Shown here: positions 34,242 to 43,499 of the stretch, in pieces
Layout of the letters: each line of letters starts with the position of its first letter
Numbering within the stretch: position 1 is the first letter of the stretch
Assembly (NCBI GenBank): GCA_963701015.1
Contig: OY969556.1
Span: forward strand, 1,612,001-1,676,000
Direction of reading: 5' to 3'
Length of the DNA: 64,000 bases
Source of the DNA: MFD09286-c1 sp963701015
GTDB lineage: Bacteria; Bacteroidota; Bacteroidia; Bacteroidales; DTGW01
Notes under the pieces: generated by a model
Seen by the model: the letters and a program-made list of their open reading frames with translations, nothing else
The model's database searches: none
What the model was told of the DNA's origin: nothing
Made by a program: the position numbers and the translations under genes

Positions 34242-35471
34242 ATGAAGGTTATTGTATTAAATTGTGGAAGTTCATCAATAAAATATCAACTTTTTGACAT
34301 GACGAATAATTTAGTCATGGCAAAAGGCGTAGTTGAAAAAGTTGGAATGATGGGTTCGTTTTTGAAATATGAACCAATGGATGGTGAAGCTGTCAAACTT
34401 GAAGGTGAAATTCTTGATCATAATGCTGGAATAGAATACATTTTAGGAATTTTAATCAGCAAAAAAAGAGGTGTTATAAAAAATTTTGAAGAAATTGATG
34501 CAATAGGTCATCGCGTTGTTTTAGGTGGTGAAGAATTTGATAAAAGTGCATACATAAATGAACATGTTATACAGAAAATTGAAGAGTATGTAAACTTAGC
34601 ACCATTACATAACCCTGCAAATTTAAAAGGTATCTATGCAATGCAGGCATTGTTACCGGAAGTTCCACAGGTTGCAACTTTCGACACTGCATTTCACCAA
34701 ACTATGCCGGATTATGCCTATATGTATGCAATTCCCTATTCATTGTATAAAAAATATGGGTTGCGCCGATATGGTTTTCATGGAACAAGTCACCGTTATG
34801 TTTCGAAAAGATCGTGCGAAATACTTAATATGGACATAAATACACAAAAAATAATTACTTGTCATTTAGGAAATGGAGCATCAGTTGCAGCAATTAAAAA
34901 TGGGAAATCAGTTGATACTTCAATGGGTTTAACCCCAGTTGAAGGACTAATTATGGGTACAAGAAGCGGAGACATTGATCCGAGCATATTAACCTTTTTA
35001 ATGCAAAAAGAATCAATTGATATTCCTACAGCTAATACAATAATTAATAAACATAGTGGAATGTTTGGAATTACTGGGGTTTCATCAGATATGCGGGAAA
35101 TAAATGAAGCAGCAAAGCAAAATAATGAACGAGCTATTTTAGGCTTAAAAATGTATCATTATAGAATCCGTAAATATATTGGTTCATATGCTGCGGCTAT
35201 GGGAGGAGTTGATATTATTGTTTTTACCGGAGGGGTTGGTGAAAACTCGGCATCATCAAGGGCTGAAGTTTGCAATGATTTAGAATTTTTAGGTGTCGAT
35301 TTCGATAATGAATTGAATAACAATGTTAAAGGCAACGAAGCAACGTTGACAAAATTATCATCAAAAGTTAAAGTATTGGTTGTACCTACCAATGAGGAAC
35401 TTGTTATAGCTCAAGATACTATGGAGATTGTTAGCAATTTACATACTGGTCCTAGAAACATGCTTTGGTAA
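34242..35471 (+). CDS. ackA: Acetate kinase
   Basis: Makes ATP from acetyl phosphate and ADP. Full-length 409 residues with VIVLNCGSSSIKYQLFDM at the N-terminus, GHRVVLGGEEFD, LAPLHNPANLKGI, ATFDTAFHQTMP, YGFHGTSHRYVS, ITCHLGNGASVAAI, GLTPVEGLIMGTRSGDIDP and VFTGGVGENSASSR. With pta it forms the acetate branch of fermentation. It follows the dehydrogenase by 62 bp and ends at a strong bidirectional hairpin. Confidence 0.97.
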   Translation: MKVIVLNCGSSSIKYQLFDMTNNLVMAKGVVEKVGMMGSFLKYEPMDGEAVKLEGEILDHNAGIEYILGILISKKRGVIKNFEEIDAIGHRVVLGGEEFDKSAYINEHVIQKIEEYVNLAPLHNPANLKGIYAMQALLPEVPQVATFDTAFHQTMPDYAYMYAIPYSLYKKYGLRRYGFHGTSHRYVSKRSCEILNMDINTQKIITCHLGNGASVAAIKNGKSVDTSMGLTPVEGLIMGTRSGDIDPSILTFLMQKESIDIPTANTIINKHSGMFGITGVSSDMREINEAAKQNNERAILGLKMYHYRIRKYIGSYAAAMGGVDIIVFTGGVGENSASSRAEVCNDLEFLGVDFDNELNNNVKGNEATLTKLSSKVKVLVVPTNEELVIAQDTMEIVSNLHTGPRNMLW

Positions 35472-35507
35472 TAACAATCAATTATCTGCCTAATAATTGA
35501 TTGTTAT
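35471..35507. terminator. Bidirectional terminator between ackA and the GH13 gene
   Basis: ATAACAATCAATTAT (35471-35485) and ATAATTGATTGTTAT (35493-35507) form a 15-bp perfect stem with a seven-base loop. It serves two convergent genes. Confidence 0.75.
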
Positions 35508-35529
35508 TATATTTATTTTATATTAACAG

Positions 35530-36906
35530 TTACTCTTTCTCATACACTAAATATTCCCAAGGCAATAAATTAAGTTTAGCTTTTTTCTCAAAAACAACTT
35601 CCATTCCAGAGAATATTTCTTTGTATCTCCCAATAATTGACTCATCTTTAATTTTAAAATTAATTTTTTTCGAAGTTATATTACAAATTATAATAACCGC
35701 TTTATTTTCTTTTTCCCGAATAAATGCTACAACATTTGAATCGTTGTTTGATTTTAATCGCATAAAACTGCCTCCAAAATCACCATTCCACAACGCCTGA
35801 TTTTCATGCTTCAAGGCAATTAATTTTGCATAAAATTCAGAATAAGAATAATCGCCCCAAACAATTGGATCTCTGTCGAAAAAATTTAACCTATGATTCA
35901 AAGCTGCTTCCTGTCCGTTGTAAATTAATGGCATTCCTGGAACTGTAGCTGCAATTACAGCAAATGTTTGAACCCCTTTTCCTAATCTTTCAAATACGGT
36001 TCCACTCCATGAATTTTCATCGTGGTTTGAAGTGAATTCCATTAAATACGAGTTTGCAGGATAAATAGAATCGACCCAGGCAAAATGTTTGAATACTGAT
36101 TTGGCATTCATTTTTCCCTTAGCAATGTCGTTCATTATATGATAAAATTTCCAATCATAAGTCATATCAAATGCTTTTTTTTGCAAAAAAAGTTGATCTG
36201 CTTCCGCCAAAAAGAAAATAGGTTTTACTTTATCCAATTCAGTTCTGCATGAATCCCAAAATTCTACAGGTATCATATGAGCTACATCACATCTGAAACC
36301 ATCGATATTAGTTTCTGTAAGCCAAAATTTCATGGTTTCAACCATCCATTTGCGCATTTCAGGGTTTTTATAATCAAATCGAACAACATCGGTCCAATCA
36401 AATGGAGAAACAAATTTTCCGGTTGAATCTTTCATAAAATAATCAGGATGAACTTTCAGCATCTGATTGTCCCATGCAGCGTGGTTTGGAACCCAATCCA
36501 GAATAATTTTCATTCCTAATTTATGTGTTTCATTTACCATAGCTTTAAAATCATCAATATTGCCAAATTCAGGATTTATTGCTTTGTAATCTTTTACGGC
36601 ATAATAACTTCCTAGTTTCCCCTTTCTATTAAGTTCACCTATTGGATTAACCGGCATTATCCAAAGTATATCAATTCCAAGTTTTTTTAGTCGTGGTAAA
36701 TCTTTTGCAAATGATTTAAATGATCCATCTTTCGAATATTGACGAATATTTACCTCATATATAACAGCATTCTTAGACCATTCGGGATGATTTACTTCAC
36801 TTGTTTCCCGTGCAATTTTTGGAACTTTTTGTTTACATGCCGAAAAAATGAATAGACCTGTGATTATTATAATCACAAACAAAGAAATTAAATATTGATT
36901 TTTCAT
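35530..36906 (-). CDS. GH13 alpha-amylase, lipoprotein
   Basis: A 458-residue enzyme. The N-terminus is a lipoprotein signal (LFVIIIITGLFIFSACKQK), so it is anchored in the envelope like SusG. The GH13 barrel has the three catalytic residues in GFRCDVAHMIP (nucleophile Asp), IFFLAEADQ (acid/base Glu) and EFTSNHDENSW (Asp), plus LGMKIILDWVPNHAAW and PGMPLIYNGQEAAL. It hydrolyses alpha-1,4-glucans or maltooligosaccharides. Last gene of the leftward maltose group, 90 bp after the neopullulanase-like gene. Confidence 0.92.
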   Translation of the reverse strand: MKNQYLISLFVIIIITGLFIFSACKQKVPKIARETSEVNHPEWSKNAVIYEVNIRQYSKDGSFKSFAKDLPRLKKLGIDILWIMPVNPIGELNRKGKLGSYYAVKDYKAINPEFGNIDDFKAMVNETHKLGMKIILDWVPNHAAWDNQMLKVHPDYFMKDSTGKFVSPFDWTDVVRFDYKNPEMRKWMVETMKFWLTETNIDGFRCDVAHMIPVEFWDSCRTELDKVKPIFFLAEADQLFLQKKAFDMTYDWKFYHIMNDIAKGKMNAKSVFKHFAWVDSIYPANSYLMEFTSNHDENSWSGTVFERLGKGVQTFAVIAATVPGMPLIYNGQEAALNHRLNFFDRDPIVWGDYSYSEFYAKLIALKHENQALWNGDFGGSFMRLKSNNDSNVVAFIREKENKAVIIICNITSKKINFKIKDESIIGRYKEIFSGMEVVFEKKAKLNLLPWEYLVYEKE

Positions 36907-36996
36907 GTGTTAATAATTTTAAATAGTTGCAAGTTGGAGAATGCATGTAAATTTTCATCCATTTTTGTATTTAACGAACATGCTCGTTTTATTTTA

Positions 36997-38868
36997 TTAG
37001 TCGTTTAATTCAATAATTAAAGCCGATTTGGCCAATAAGTTTATTTTGTTTAAATTATTTAAAGTACTATCTGAAACAATTTCTTTTCCCGATTTATATT
37101 TTGAAAGTATTTCATTAAACCTTGAAGTATCTAATATTTTTTTGCGTTTGGAATTATTTAATATCACCATAATTGATTTTGGTCCAAGAATCCTGAAATA
37201 TACATAAACTCCATTTTCAGGAATGAAATGAATCAATTTCCCGTTTTGTAATACTTTGCTCGACTTTCTATAATTCAATAATTTTGATAAATAATTAATA
37301 GCATCATTTTGAAGGTCGTTTCTTCCCTCTTTGAGGAATGAATTTAATGAATCATTCGCCCAACCTCCAGGAAAATCTTTTCGAATATCAGCATCGCCAT
37401 TTTTTAATTTATTGCCCTCCATTAGAATTTCGCTTCCATAATATATTTGAGGAATTCCCCGAATTGTTGCTAAAAAAGCCATAGCCATTTTATAATTTCG
37501 AATATCATTTCCAAGCAATGTATAAATTCTACCAATATCATGATTTTCACCAAAAACTACAAGATTATCGGTATTGGGAAATAAATAATCATCGGCAATT
37601 ACATCATATAAGCGAAAAATGCCATTGCCTGTACTATCTTTCTCTGTAAAAGCATTTTGAATTGCATCCATTAATGGGAAATCCATTAATGAAGGCAAAT
37701 AGCTGTTATATCCATCATGGTTTGGAAAATCCTTTTGCCAATAACATATTTTAGATGAATTAGTATTCCAAACTTCACCAACTACATTAAAATTAGGATA
37801 TTCATTTAAAACTGCTTTCATCCATTCGGCCATTCCTTCTTTTTCGGGATAAGGATATGTATCCATTCGAATTCCATCTAAACCGGCATATTCAATCCAC
37901 CATATACTATTTTGTATAAGATATGTTCGCAAAAGCGGATTAGCTAAATTCAAATCGGGCATTGAATTATCAAACCAACCTTTTACAGTTCTGTCAATAT
38001 CGTATTGAGAAGCATGGACGTCAGCAATAGTGCTTATAATATAATTTGAACGCGTAAATGTAGGAAAAACATGCAGCCAGTCTTTAGTTGGAAGATCGCT
38101 CATCCACCAATGATGATCACCACAATGGTTAAAAACCATATCCATAATAATTTTCAAACCTTTCTGATGACATTCTTGCGCAAGAGTTTTATTATCCTCA
38201 TTGGTACCAAAACGTGGATCTACTTTATAATAATCGGTAATGGCATATCCGTGATAAGATGATTCGGGTTGGTTATTTTCTAACACAGGTGTCAGCCATA
38301 TAGTTGTCGCTCCCAAATTTGAAATATAATCAAGATGATTTTCTACACCTTTTAAATTTCCTCCATGTCGCCCATATGGTTCACTACTATTAGATTTATC
38401 TAGCATAACAGGGATATCTTCTGCTTTATCTGTATTACCTTTTGAAAACCTGTCGGGCATAATTAAATAAATTACATCAGAAGAATTAAAACCAATTCGA
38501 TTGGAAGAATTTTGCTTTCTTTCAAATAGTTGAAAAGGATAATTGGCAACAATTTCACCTTTTTTTCTAAAAACAATATTGTAATTACCTGGAATTGTTT
38601 GATCATTAATGGTTAGAAAAATAAATAAATAATTGATATTATCGGTTTTTCTTATTTCATCAATTCGAACTCCATTTATATTAATAATTGGATCAGTGGT
38701 TGAAATGCTGTCGCCATAAACCATTAACATGAGTTTTGGATTTTTCATTCCAACCCACCATGATGAAGGTTCCAATCTTTTAACTGATATACACTTTGCA
38801 GGCATTGTAATTCCAATAAACAACAAAAATCCTAAAATAAATTTAAGCGAATTATTCATAATGTTCAA
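36997..38868 (-). CDS. GH13 neopullulanase/cyclomaltodextrinase-like enzyme
   Basis: A 623-residue protein with a signal peptide (KFILGFLLFIGITMPAKC), an N-terminal immunoglobulin-like domain (RLEPSSWWVGMKNPKLMLMV) and a GH13 barrel. Catalytic residues are in LDGIRMDTYPYP (Asp), NFNVVGEVWNTN (Glu) and VVFGENHDIGRI (Asp); GLKIIMDMVFNHCGDHHWW is conserved region I. The architecture matches SusA-type periplasmic neopullulanases, which trim imported oligosaccharides. Its start overlaps the GH65 stop by 4 bp, so the two are coupled. Confidence 0.92.
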   Translation of the reverse strand: MNIMNNSLKFILGFLLFIGITMPAKCISVKRLEPSSWWVGMKNPKLMLMVYGDSISTTDPIININGVRIDEIRKTDNINYLFIFLTINDQTIPGNYNIVFRKKGEIVANYPFQLFERKQNSSNRIGFNSSDVIYLIMPDRFSKGNTDKAEDIPVMLDKSNSSEPYGRHGGNLKGVENHLDYISNLGATTIWLTPVLENNQPESSYHGYAITDYYKVDPRFGTNEDNKTLAQECHQKGLKIIMDMVFNHCGDHHWWMSDLPTKDWLHVFPTFTRSNYIISTIADVHASQYDIDRTVKGWFDNSMPDLNLANPLLRTYLIQNSIWWIEYAGLDGIRMDTYPYPEKEGMAEWMKAVLNEYPNFNVVGEVWNTNSSKICYWQKDFPNHDGYNSYLPSLMDFPLMDAIQNAFTEKDSTGNGIFRLYDVIADDYLFPNTDNLVVFGENHDIGRIYTLLGNDIRNYKMAMAFLATIRGIPQIYYGSEILMEGNKLKNGDADIRKDFPGGWANDSLNSFLKEGRNDLQNDAINYLSKLLNYRKSSKVLQNGKLIHFIPENGVYVYFRILGPKSIMVILNNSKRKKILDTSRFNEILSKYKSGKEIVSDSTLNNLNKINLLAKSALIIELND

Positions 38869-41186
38869 TTATTTTTATTCAATTCGACCTTTTTAACAAC
38901 ATTGGGTAATATTTCAATTTCTTTATTGAATATATTAATTACAATAGGCTTATCTCCCTTATACAATAAATCAACTTCTTTTTTATTGACTGTAACATTT
39001 AAGTCACAATCCTTAATTAAAATCCGAAATGAATACTCTTCCCAATTATGATGTATTTGAGGATTGAGATATAATTTTCCATTATGAACTCTTTTTCCGC
39101 CAAAGCCTTCAACAATTGACATCCAAGTACCGGCCATGCTAGTAATATGCAAACCTTCATGAACTTCATTATTGTAATCATCAATATCAAGACGTGATGT
39201 TCTTAAATAAAATTCATAAGCTTTTTCGATATTCCCAATTTTTGCTGCTAAAATTGAATGAACGCAAGGTGAAAGTGATGATTCATGTAAAGTCCGTGAT
39301 TCATAAAATTCAAAATGACGTTTTATAAAATCATTATCAAATCGTTCTTCGAATAAGTAAATTCCTTGCAATGTATCAGCTTGTTTGATAAAACAGGAAC
39401 GCAAAATTCTGTCCCAACTCCAATGTTGGTTTATTGGACGTTGTTTTTGATCTAAGCCATTTGCAAGAATTTGTTCTTTATCCATGAATCCATCTTGTTG
39501 TAGAAATATATTTAACTTTTCATTGAAAGCATAGTACATTTTAGTACTGACATTTTTCCATAATTGAGGTTCATTAATCTCGTCAAGTTTTGTTTTTACA
39601 ACTAATTCATGAAATTTATTTGTATCTATTTTTTTAACTTTAGTAATAGTTTCAATGGCATAATTAAGGCTCCAACTTGCAATTGTATTGGTGTACCAAT
39701 TGTTATTTACATTATTTTCATATTCATTTGGACCTGTAACTCCCAAAATCACAAATTTCTGCTTTTCATCGGACCAAGTTGCCCTTTGTGCCCAAAAACG
39801 AGCAATTCCAATTAAAACTTCTAATCCATAATCTACCAGATATTGTTCATCGCCCGTGTGACGTATATAATTAAAAATTGCAAATGCAATTGCACCATTT
39901 CTATGAATTTCTTCAAAAGTAATTTCCCATTCATTATGGCACTCTTCACCATTCATAGTAACCATCGGGTATAATGCTGCTCCGCTTTTAAATCCCAATT
40001 TTTCAGCATTTTCAATTGCTTTTTGCAAATGCTTGTACCTATATAAAAGTAAATTTTTTGTCACTTTTGATGGTGATGTAGAAATAAAAAATGGAATGCA
40101 ATAAGCTTCGGTATCCCAATATGTAGTACCGCCATATTTTTCGCCGGTAAAACCCTTTGGACCAATATTAAATCTTTCATCGTCACCAGAATAGGTTTGG
40201 TTTAAATGAAAAATATTGAACCTAATTCCCTGCTGGGCTTCAATATCACCTTTAATTACAATATCACTGTGTGTCCAAATTGAATTCCATTTTTCTTTGT
40301 GAGCCAGAAACATGGCTTCGAATCCTGTCGAAAATGCACTTACAACTTTTTTAAATGCATTTACTTTTAATTCTTCATTTTTGTAATCTAATGAGGTTAC
40401 AACAGATACAAATTTTTGAATTGTCAATTCATCACCGGCATTTACATTTATTTTAATTGAATTTCCAGTATATTTCGATTCTTTAATCAGTTTAGGATGA
40501 CCATAAATTTCTTTTCCATTCAACTCAATTTTATATTTCATTGCGAATCCTACATAAAAATCAAGTTTTTTGGTTTGGCTTAATAAAAATCCTTCATATT
40601 CTGATGATTCACACTCAAGTATATTCCAAAATTTTTCATTGTAATTTGAATCTTCATTTTTAACATCACCATCTATATAAGGTGTTAGTATAATTTCACT
40701 TTCTTTTTTAATTGGAATTATAGAATATTTAATTATACCAATTTCGGGATCAGCTTTACTTAAGAATCTGATTGTATTAATTTTAAATTCATTTTCCGAG
40801 GGCATCTCAACATTAAAACTTCTTTTTAAATATCCTTCCTTCATATTTAAAGTACGAACAAAATTCTTTGTTCTGCATTTAGCTATATCCAGATTTTCAG
40901 AATCTAATTGAACATCAATCCCAATCCAATTAGGAGAATTCAAAACTTTCGCAAAATATTCGGGATAACCGTTTTTCCACCATCCAACCCTTGTTTTATC
41001 AGGATAATAGATTCCTGCAATATAACTTCCCTGAAGAGTTTTACCTGAATAGTGTTCCTCAAAATTAGCCCTTTGACCCATATGTCCATTACCAATACTA
41101 AATATGCTTTCAGATGAATTATGTCTTTTTGGATCAAATCCTTCCTCAATTATCGACCATTCGTCTGCCTTTATATATTTATTCAT
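38865..41186 (-). CDS. GH65 maltose-phosphorylase family enzyme
   Basis: A 773-residue glycoside phosphorylase. Features: the N-terminal FDPKRHNSSESIFSIGNGHM block, YGGTTYWDTEAYCIPFF, EECHNEWEITFEEIHRNGAI, the catalytic glutamate in VTGPNEYENNVNNNWYTN near residue 485, RPINQHWSWDRILR and NEVHEGLHITSMAGTWMSIV. It lacks a signal peptide, so it is cytoplasmic. With PgmB next to it the likely reaction is maltose plus phosphate to glucose and beta-glucose-1-phosphate. Trehalose or kojibiose phosphorylase activity cannot be excluded from sequence. Confidence 0.93.
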   Translation of the reverse strand: MNKYIKADEWSIIEEGFDPKRHNSSESIFSIGNGHMGQRANFEEHYSGKTLQGSYIAGIYYPDKTRVGWWKNGYPEYFAKVLNSPNWIGIDVQLDSENLDIAKCRTKNFVRTLNMKEGYLKRSFNVEMPSENEFKINTIRFLSKADPEIGIIKYSIIPIKKESEIILTPYIDGDVKNEDSNYNEKFWNILECESSEYEGFLLSQTKKLDFYVGFAMKYKIELNGKEIYGHPKLIKESKYTGNSIKINVNAGDELTIQKFVSVVTSLDYKNEELKVNAFKKVVSAFSTGFEAMFLAHKEKWNSIWTHSDIVIKGDIEAQQGIRFNIFHLNQTYSGDDERFNIGPKGFTGEKYGGTTYWDTEAYCIPFFISTSPSKVTKNLLLYRYKHLQKAIENAEKLGFKSGAALYPMVTMNGEECHNEWEITFEEIHRNGAIAFAIFNYIRHTGDEQYLVDYGLEVLIGIARFWAQRATWSDEKQKFVILGVTGPNEYENNVNNNWYTNTIASWSLNYAIETITKVKKIDTNKFHELVVKTKLDEINEPQLWKNVSTKMYYAFNEKLNIFLQQDGFMDKEQILANGLDQKQRPINQHWSWDRILRSCFIKQADTLQGIYLFEERFDNDFIKRHFEFYESRTLHESSLSPCVHSILAAKIGNIEKAYEFYLRTSRLDIDDYNNEVHEGLHITSMAGTWMSIVEGFGGKRVHNGKLYLNPQIHHNWEEYSFRILIKDCDLNVTVNKKEVDLLYKGDKPIVINIFNKEIEILPNVVKKVELNKNN

Positions 41187-41268
41187 AATAAGCTCAATTA
41201 ATTAAAATGGTGTATTTATATAATTTGCCCCAGTTTTTCTATATTATATTATATCAATACGACAATTT

Positions 41269-41934
41269 TTATGCATAAATTTTTGAAAATTTATGTTTCA
41301 TTATCTCAACTGTAAAATTCTCAAAACCAGGAATTGCAAAATCAGCTTTGTTCAATATTGTTGGATTTCCTATTCCAATACTTTTCATTTTTGCATTATT
41401 TGCAGCCTCAATTCCTGCTTCTGCATCCTCGAAAACAATACAATTTTTATTTTCAATTCCAAGTTCCTCTGCTCCTTTCAAAAAAACTTCCGGATCAGGT
41501 TTAGCCAAACTCACTTTAGTTCCGTCAATTATAGCATCAAATAAATTAACAATTTTGAGTCGTTCAAGAATAAGCATAGCATTTTTACTTGCCGAACCCA
41601 AAGCAATTTTAATATTTGAGTTTCTACACTCTTTCAAAAATCTTTCTGCACCTGGTAATATTTCATCAGGAGTCATTTTATATATGTATTCCAGATAATT
41701 ATTATTTTTCTTTTCTGCCAATGCTGCTTTAGTTTTTTCATCCAATGAAATTCCTCCAACTTCCAGCAAAATCTCAAGAGAACGCATTCGGGAAACTCCT
41801 TTTAGTCTTTCATTCTGATGTTCGCTGAATTCAAACCCTAATTGATCAGCAATTTCACGCCAGGCAATATAATGGTATTTGGCTGTATCAACGATTACCC
41901 CATCTAAATCAAATAAACATGCTTCTATTTTCAT
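41269..41934 (-). CDS. pgmB: Beta-phosphoglucomutase
   Basis: Converts beta-glucose-1-phosphate to glucose-6-phosphate. HAD-family motifs: CLFDLDGVIVDTAKYHYIAW (nucleophile and acid/base aspartates), LKGVSRMRSLEILL, KIALGSASKNAMLILERL and IVFEDAEAGIEAANNAKMKS. At 221 residues it has the normal length. It lies between the MFS transporter and GH65 genes, which supplies its substrate. Confidence 0.95.
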   Translation of the reverse strand: MKIEACLFDLDGVIVDTAKYHYIAWREIADQLGFEFSEHQNERLKGVSRMRSLEILLEVGGISLDEKTKAALAEKKNNNYLEYIYKMTPDEILPGAERFLKECRNSNIKIALGSASKNAMLILERLKIVNLFDAIIDGTKVSLAKPDPEVFLKGAEELGIENKNCIVFEDAEAGIEAANNAKMKSIGIGNPTILNKADFAIPGFENFTVEIMKHKFSKIYA

Positions 41935-41943
41935 TCCTAATAT

Positions 41944-43254
41944 TTATTTATCATTTACAAAAAATACACTCAACCCAGCTATTACCATTGAGATGCCAGC
42001 AACTTCTAGCATCATAATTGCATTTCCATGAAAAAAGCCAAGAATAACACCTCCTAACAAACCAGCCGAGATTTGCGGTATAGTAATTGTTGCATTAAAT
42101 AATCCCATAAATATTCCCATTCTGCTAGCAGGCAAGGTAGCTGATAATATAGCATAAGGCATAGCTAATATAGCAGCCCAAGCAATACCTAAACCCAGCA
42201 TTGATAATAATAAGGCATATTGGTTATGAATGAATACCATGGACAATAGCCCTATTCCACCAATTATTAATGCTCCCATATAAACTTTTTTTCGCCCAAT
42301 ATTTGTTGCTAGTTTGGCCATAACAAGAGAAAACAGTGCTCCAAACAAACTATATGCAGCGAAAATTACACCAACCCAGTTAGCTGCTTCATTATAGGCT
42401 AAAGAAGATTTATCATCGGGCATTGTCCGCCATACATTTTGGGCTACGCCATTGGTCGAATATACCCATAAAAGAAATAAGGCAAACCATGAAAAAAACT
42501 GGACAATTGCAAGTTGCCACATGGTTTTAGGTATATCCTTAATAATCGTAAAAAGAGAATGATGCGATTTTTCTTCTTCAGTTATTTGATGATATTGTTC
42601 ATAATCGGCGGGTTTATACTCTTTTGTTGTAAATGTTGTAATTAATACTGAAATTAATAATATAGAACCACCAATATAAAAAGCCCAGATTACTGATGGC
42701 GCAACAGTTCCACCTTTTGACGGGACATTTGAAACGCCCAAATGGGTTAATATAAAGGGTAACATTGATCCAACAACCGCTCCGGTATTTATTAGAAAAC
42801 TTTGAATTGAGTAGCCTCTGTTTCGCTGTTCATCATTAATCATATCACCTACAAGTGCGCGAAATGGCTGCATGGTAACATTAAAAGATGTATCCATAAA
42901 TAAAAGCATAATTGCACCAAATGCCAATATTGGCATAAGTGATGAAAATGATCCGGAATTTGGCATAAGGAACATTGATAGTGCTGCAAATATTGAACCA
43001 CCTAGAATAAATGGAATTCTTCTCCCTAATCTAGTCCATGCTTTATCACTTGATAAACCAATTATAGGTTGCACAATTAAACCAGCTAACGGTGCTGCAA
43101 GCCAAAATAAACTTAAAGTTTCAACATGTGAACCTAATCCGGATAAAATTCTACTTGCATTTCCATTTTGCAATGAATAGCCAATTTGAACGCCAAGAAA
43201 TCCAAAACTCATATTCCAGATTTGCCAAAAACTTAATTTAGGTAATGCTTTCAT
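41944..43254 (-). CDS. MFS sugar transporter (SLC45/maltose type)
   Basis: A 436-residue inner-membrane protein with about 12 hydrophobic helices. The start LSFWQIWNMSFGFLGVQIGY and SDKAWTRLGRRIPFILGG (the MFS loop 2-3 motif) are typical of the SLC45-like MFS proteins found with maltose phosphorylase in Bacteroidota. It is probably a maltose/proton symporter. First gene of the leftward group, 9 bp before pgmB, with a promoter and a LacI-type operator just upstream. Confidence 0.88.
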   Translation of the reverse strand: MKALPKLSFWQIWNMSFGFLGVQIGYSLQNGNASRILSGLGSHVETLSLFWLAAPLAGLIVQPIIGLSSDKAWTRLGRRIPFILGGSIFAALSMFLMPNSGSFSSLMPILAFGAIMLLFMDTSFNVTMQPFRALVGDMINDEQRNRGYSIQSFLINTGAVVGSMLPFILTHLGVSNVPSKGGTVAPSVIWAFYIGGSILLISVLITTFTTKEYKPADYEQYHQITEEEKSHHSLFTIIKDIPKTMWQLAIVQFFSWFALFLLWVYSTNGVAQNVWRTMPDDKSSLAYNEAANWVGVIFAAYSLFGALFSLVMAKLATNIGRKKVYMGALIIGGIGLLSMVFIHNQYALLLSMLGLGIAWAAILAMPYAILSATLPASRMGIFMGLFNATITIPQISAGLLGGVILGFFHGNAIMMLEVAGISMVIAGLSVFFVNDK

Positions 43255-43405
43255 TCATTTATTTATAACAATTATTTAAAAGAAAAAATAGTAATTACTT
43301 CAAATGTAAAAATTTGTTGTATCAATTATATTAATAATGATTTAAGCCTTACAAAGAACTATAAGGCCGAAAGGAATAATTTATTTTACCGATGAAAAAC
43401 AGGGA

Positions 43406-43437
43406 CAAATGTAATTTATGAAAAACATATAAACAAA
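43406..43437 (-). promoter_or_regulatory. Promoter of the MFS-pgmB-GH65-GH13 group
   Basis: On the minus strand TTTG (43437-43434), 20 bp, then TACATTTG (43413-43406), matching the -33/-7 consensus of the phylum. A second TACATTTG lies nearer the gene (43308-43301) without a -33 partner. Confidence 0.55.
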
Positions 43438-43480
43438 ATATTTCATAAAAATATTAACGTAAAATACAGAAAATCAACAT

Positions 43481-43493
43481 TCAAACGTTTGCG
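43481..43493. promoter_or_regulatory. LacI-type operator upstream of the MFS gene
   Basis: The 10-bp perfect palindrome CAAACGTTTG (43482-43491) followed by CG, close to the LacI-family pattern CGnAAnCGnTTnCG. It lies upstream of the promoter and just beyond the lacI stop. Confidence 0.6.
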
Positions 43494-43499
43494 GAACTT

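Noticed and set aside
35501..35800. Plus-strand frame opposite the GH13 lipoprotein end
   Set aside because: A shadow of the intact GH13 gene with no recognisable domain of its own.
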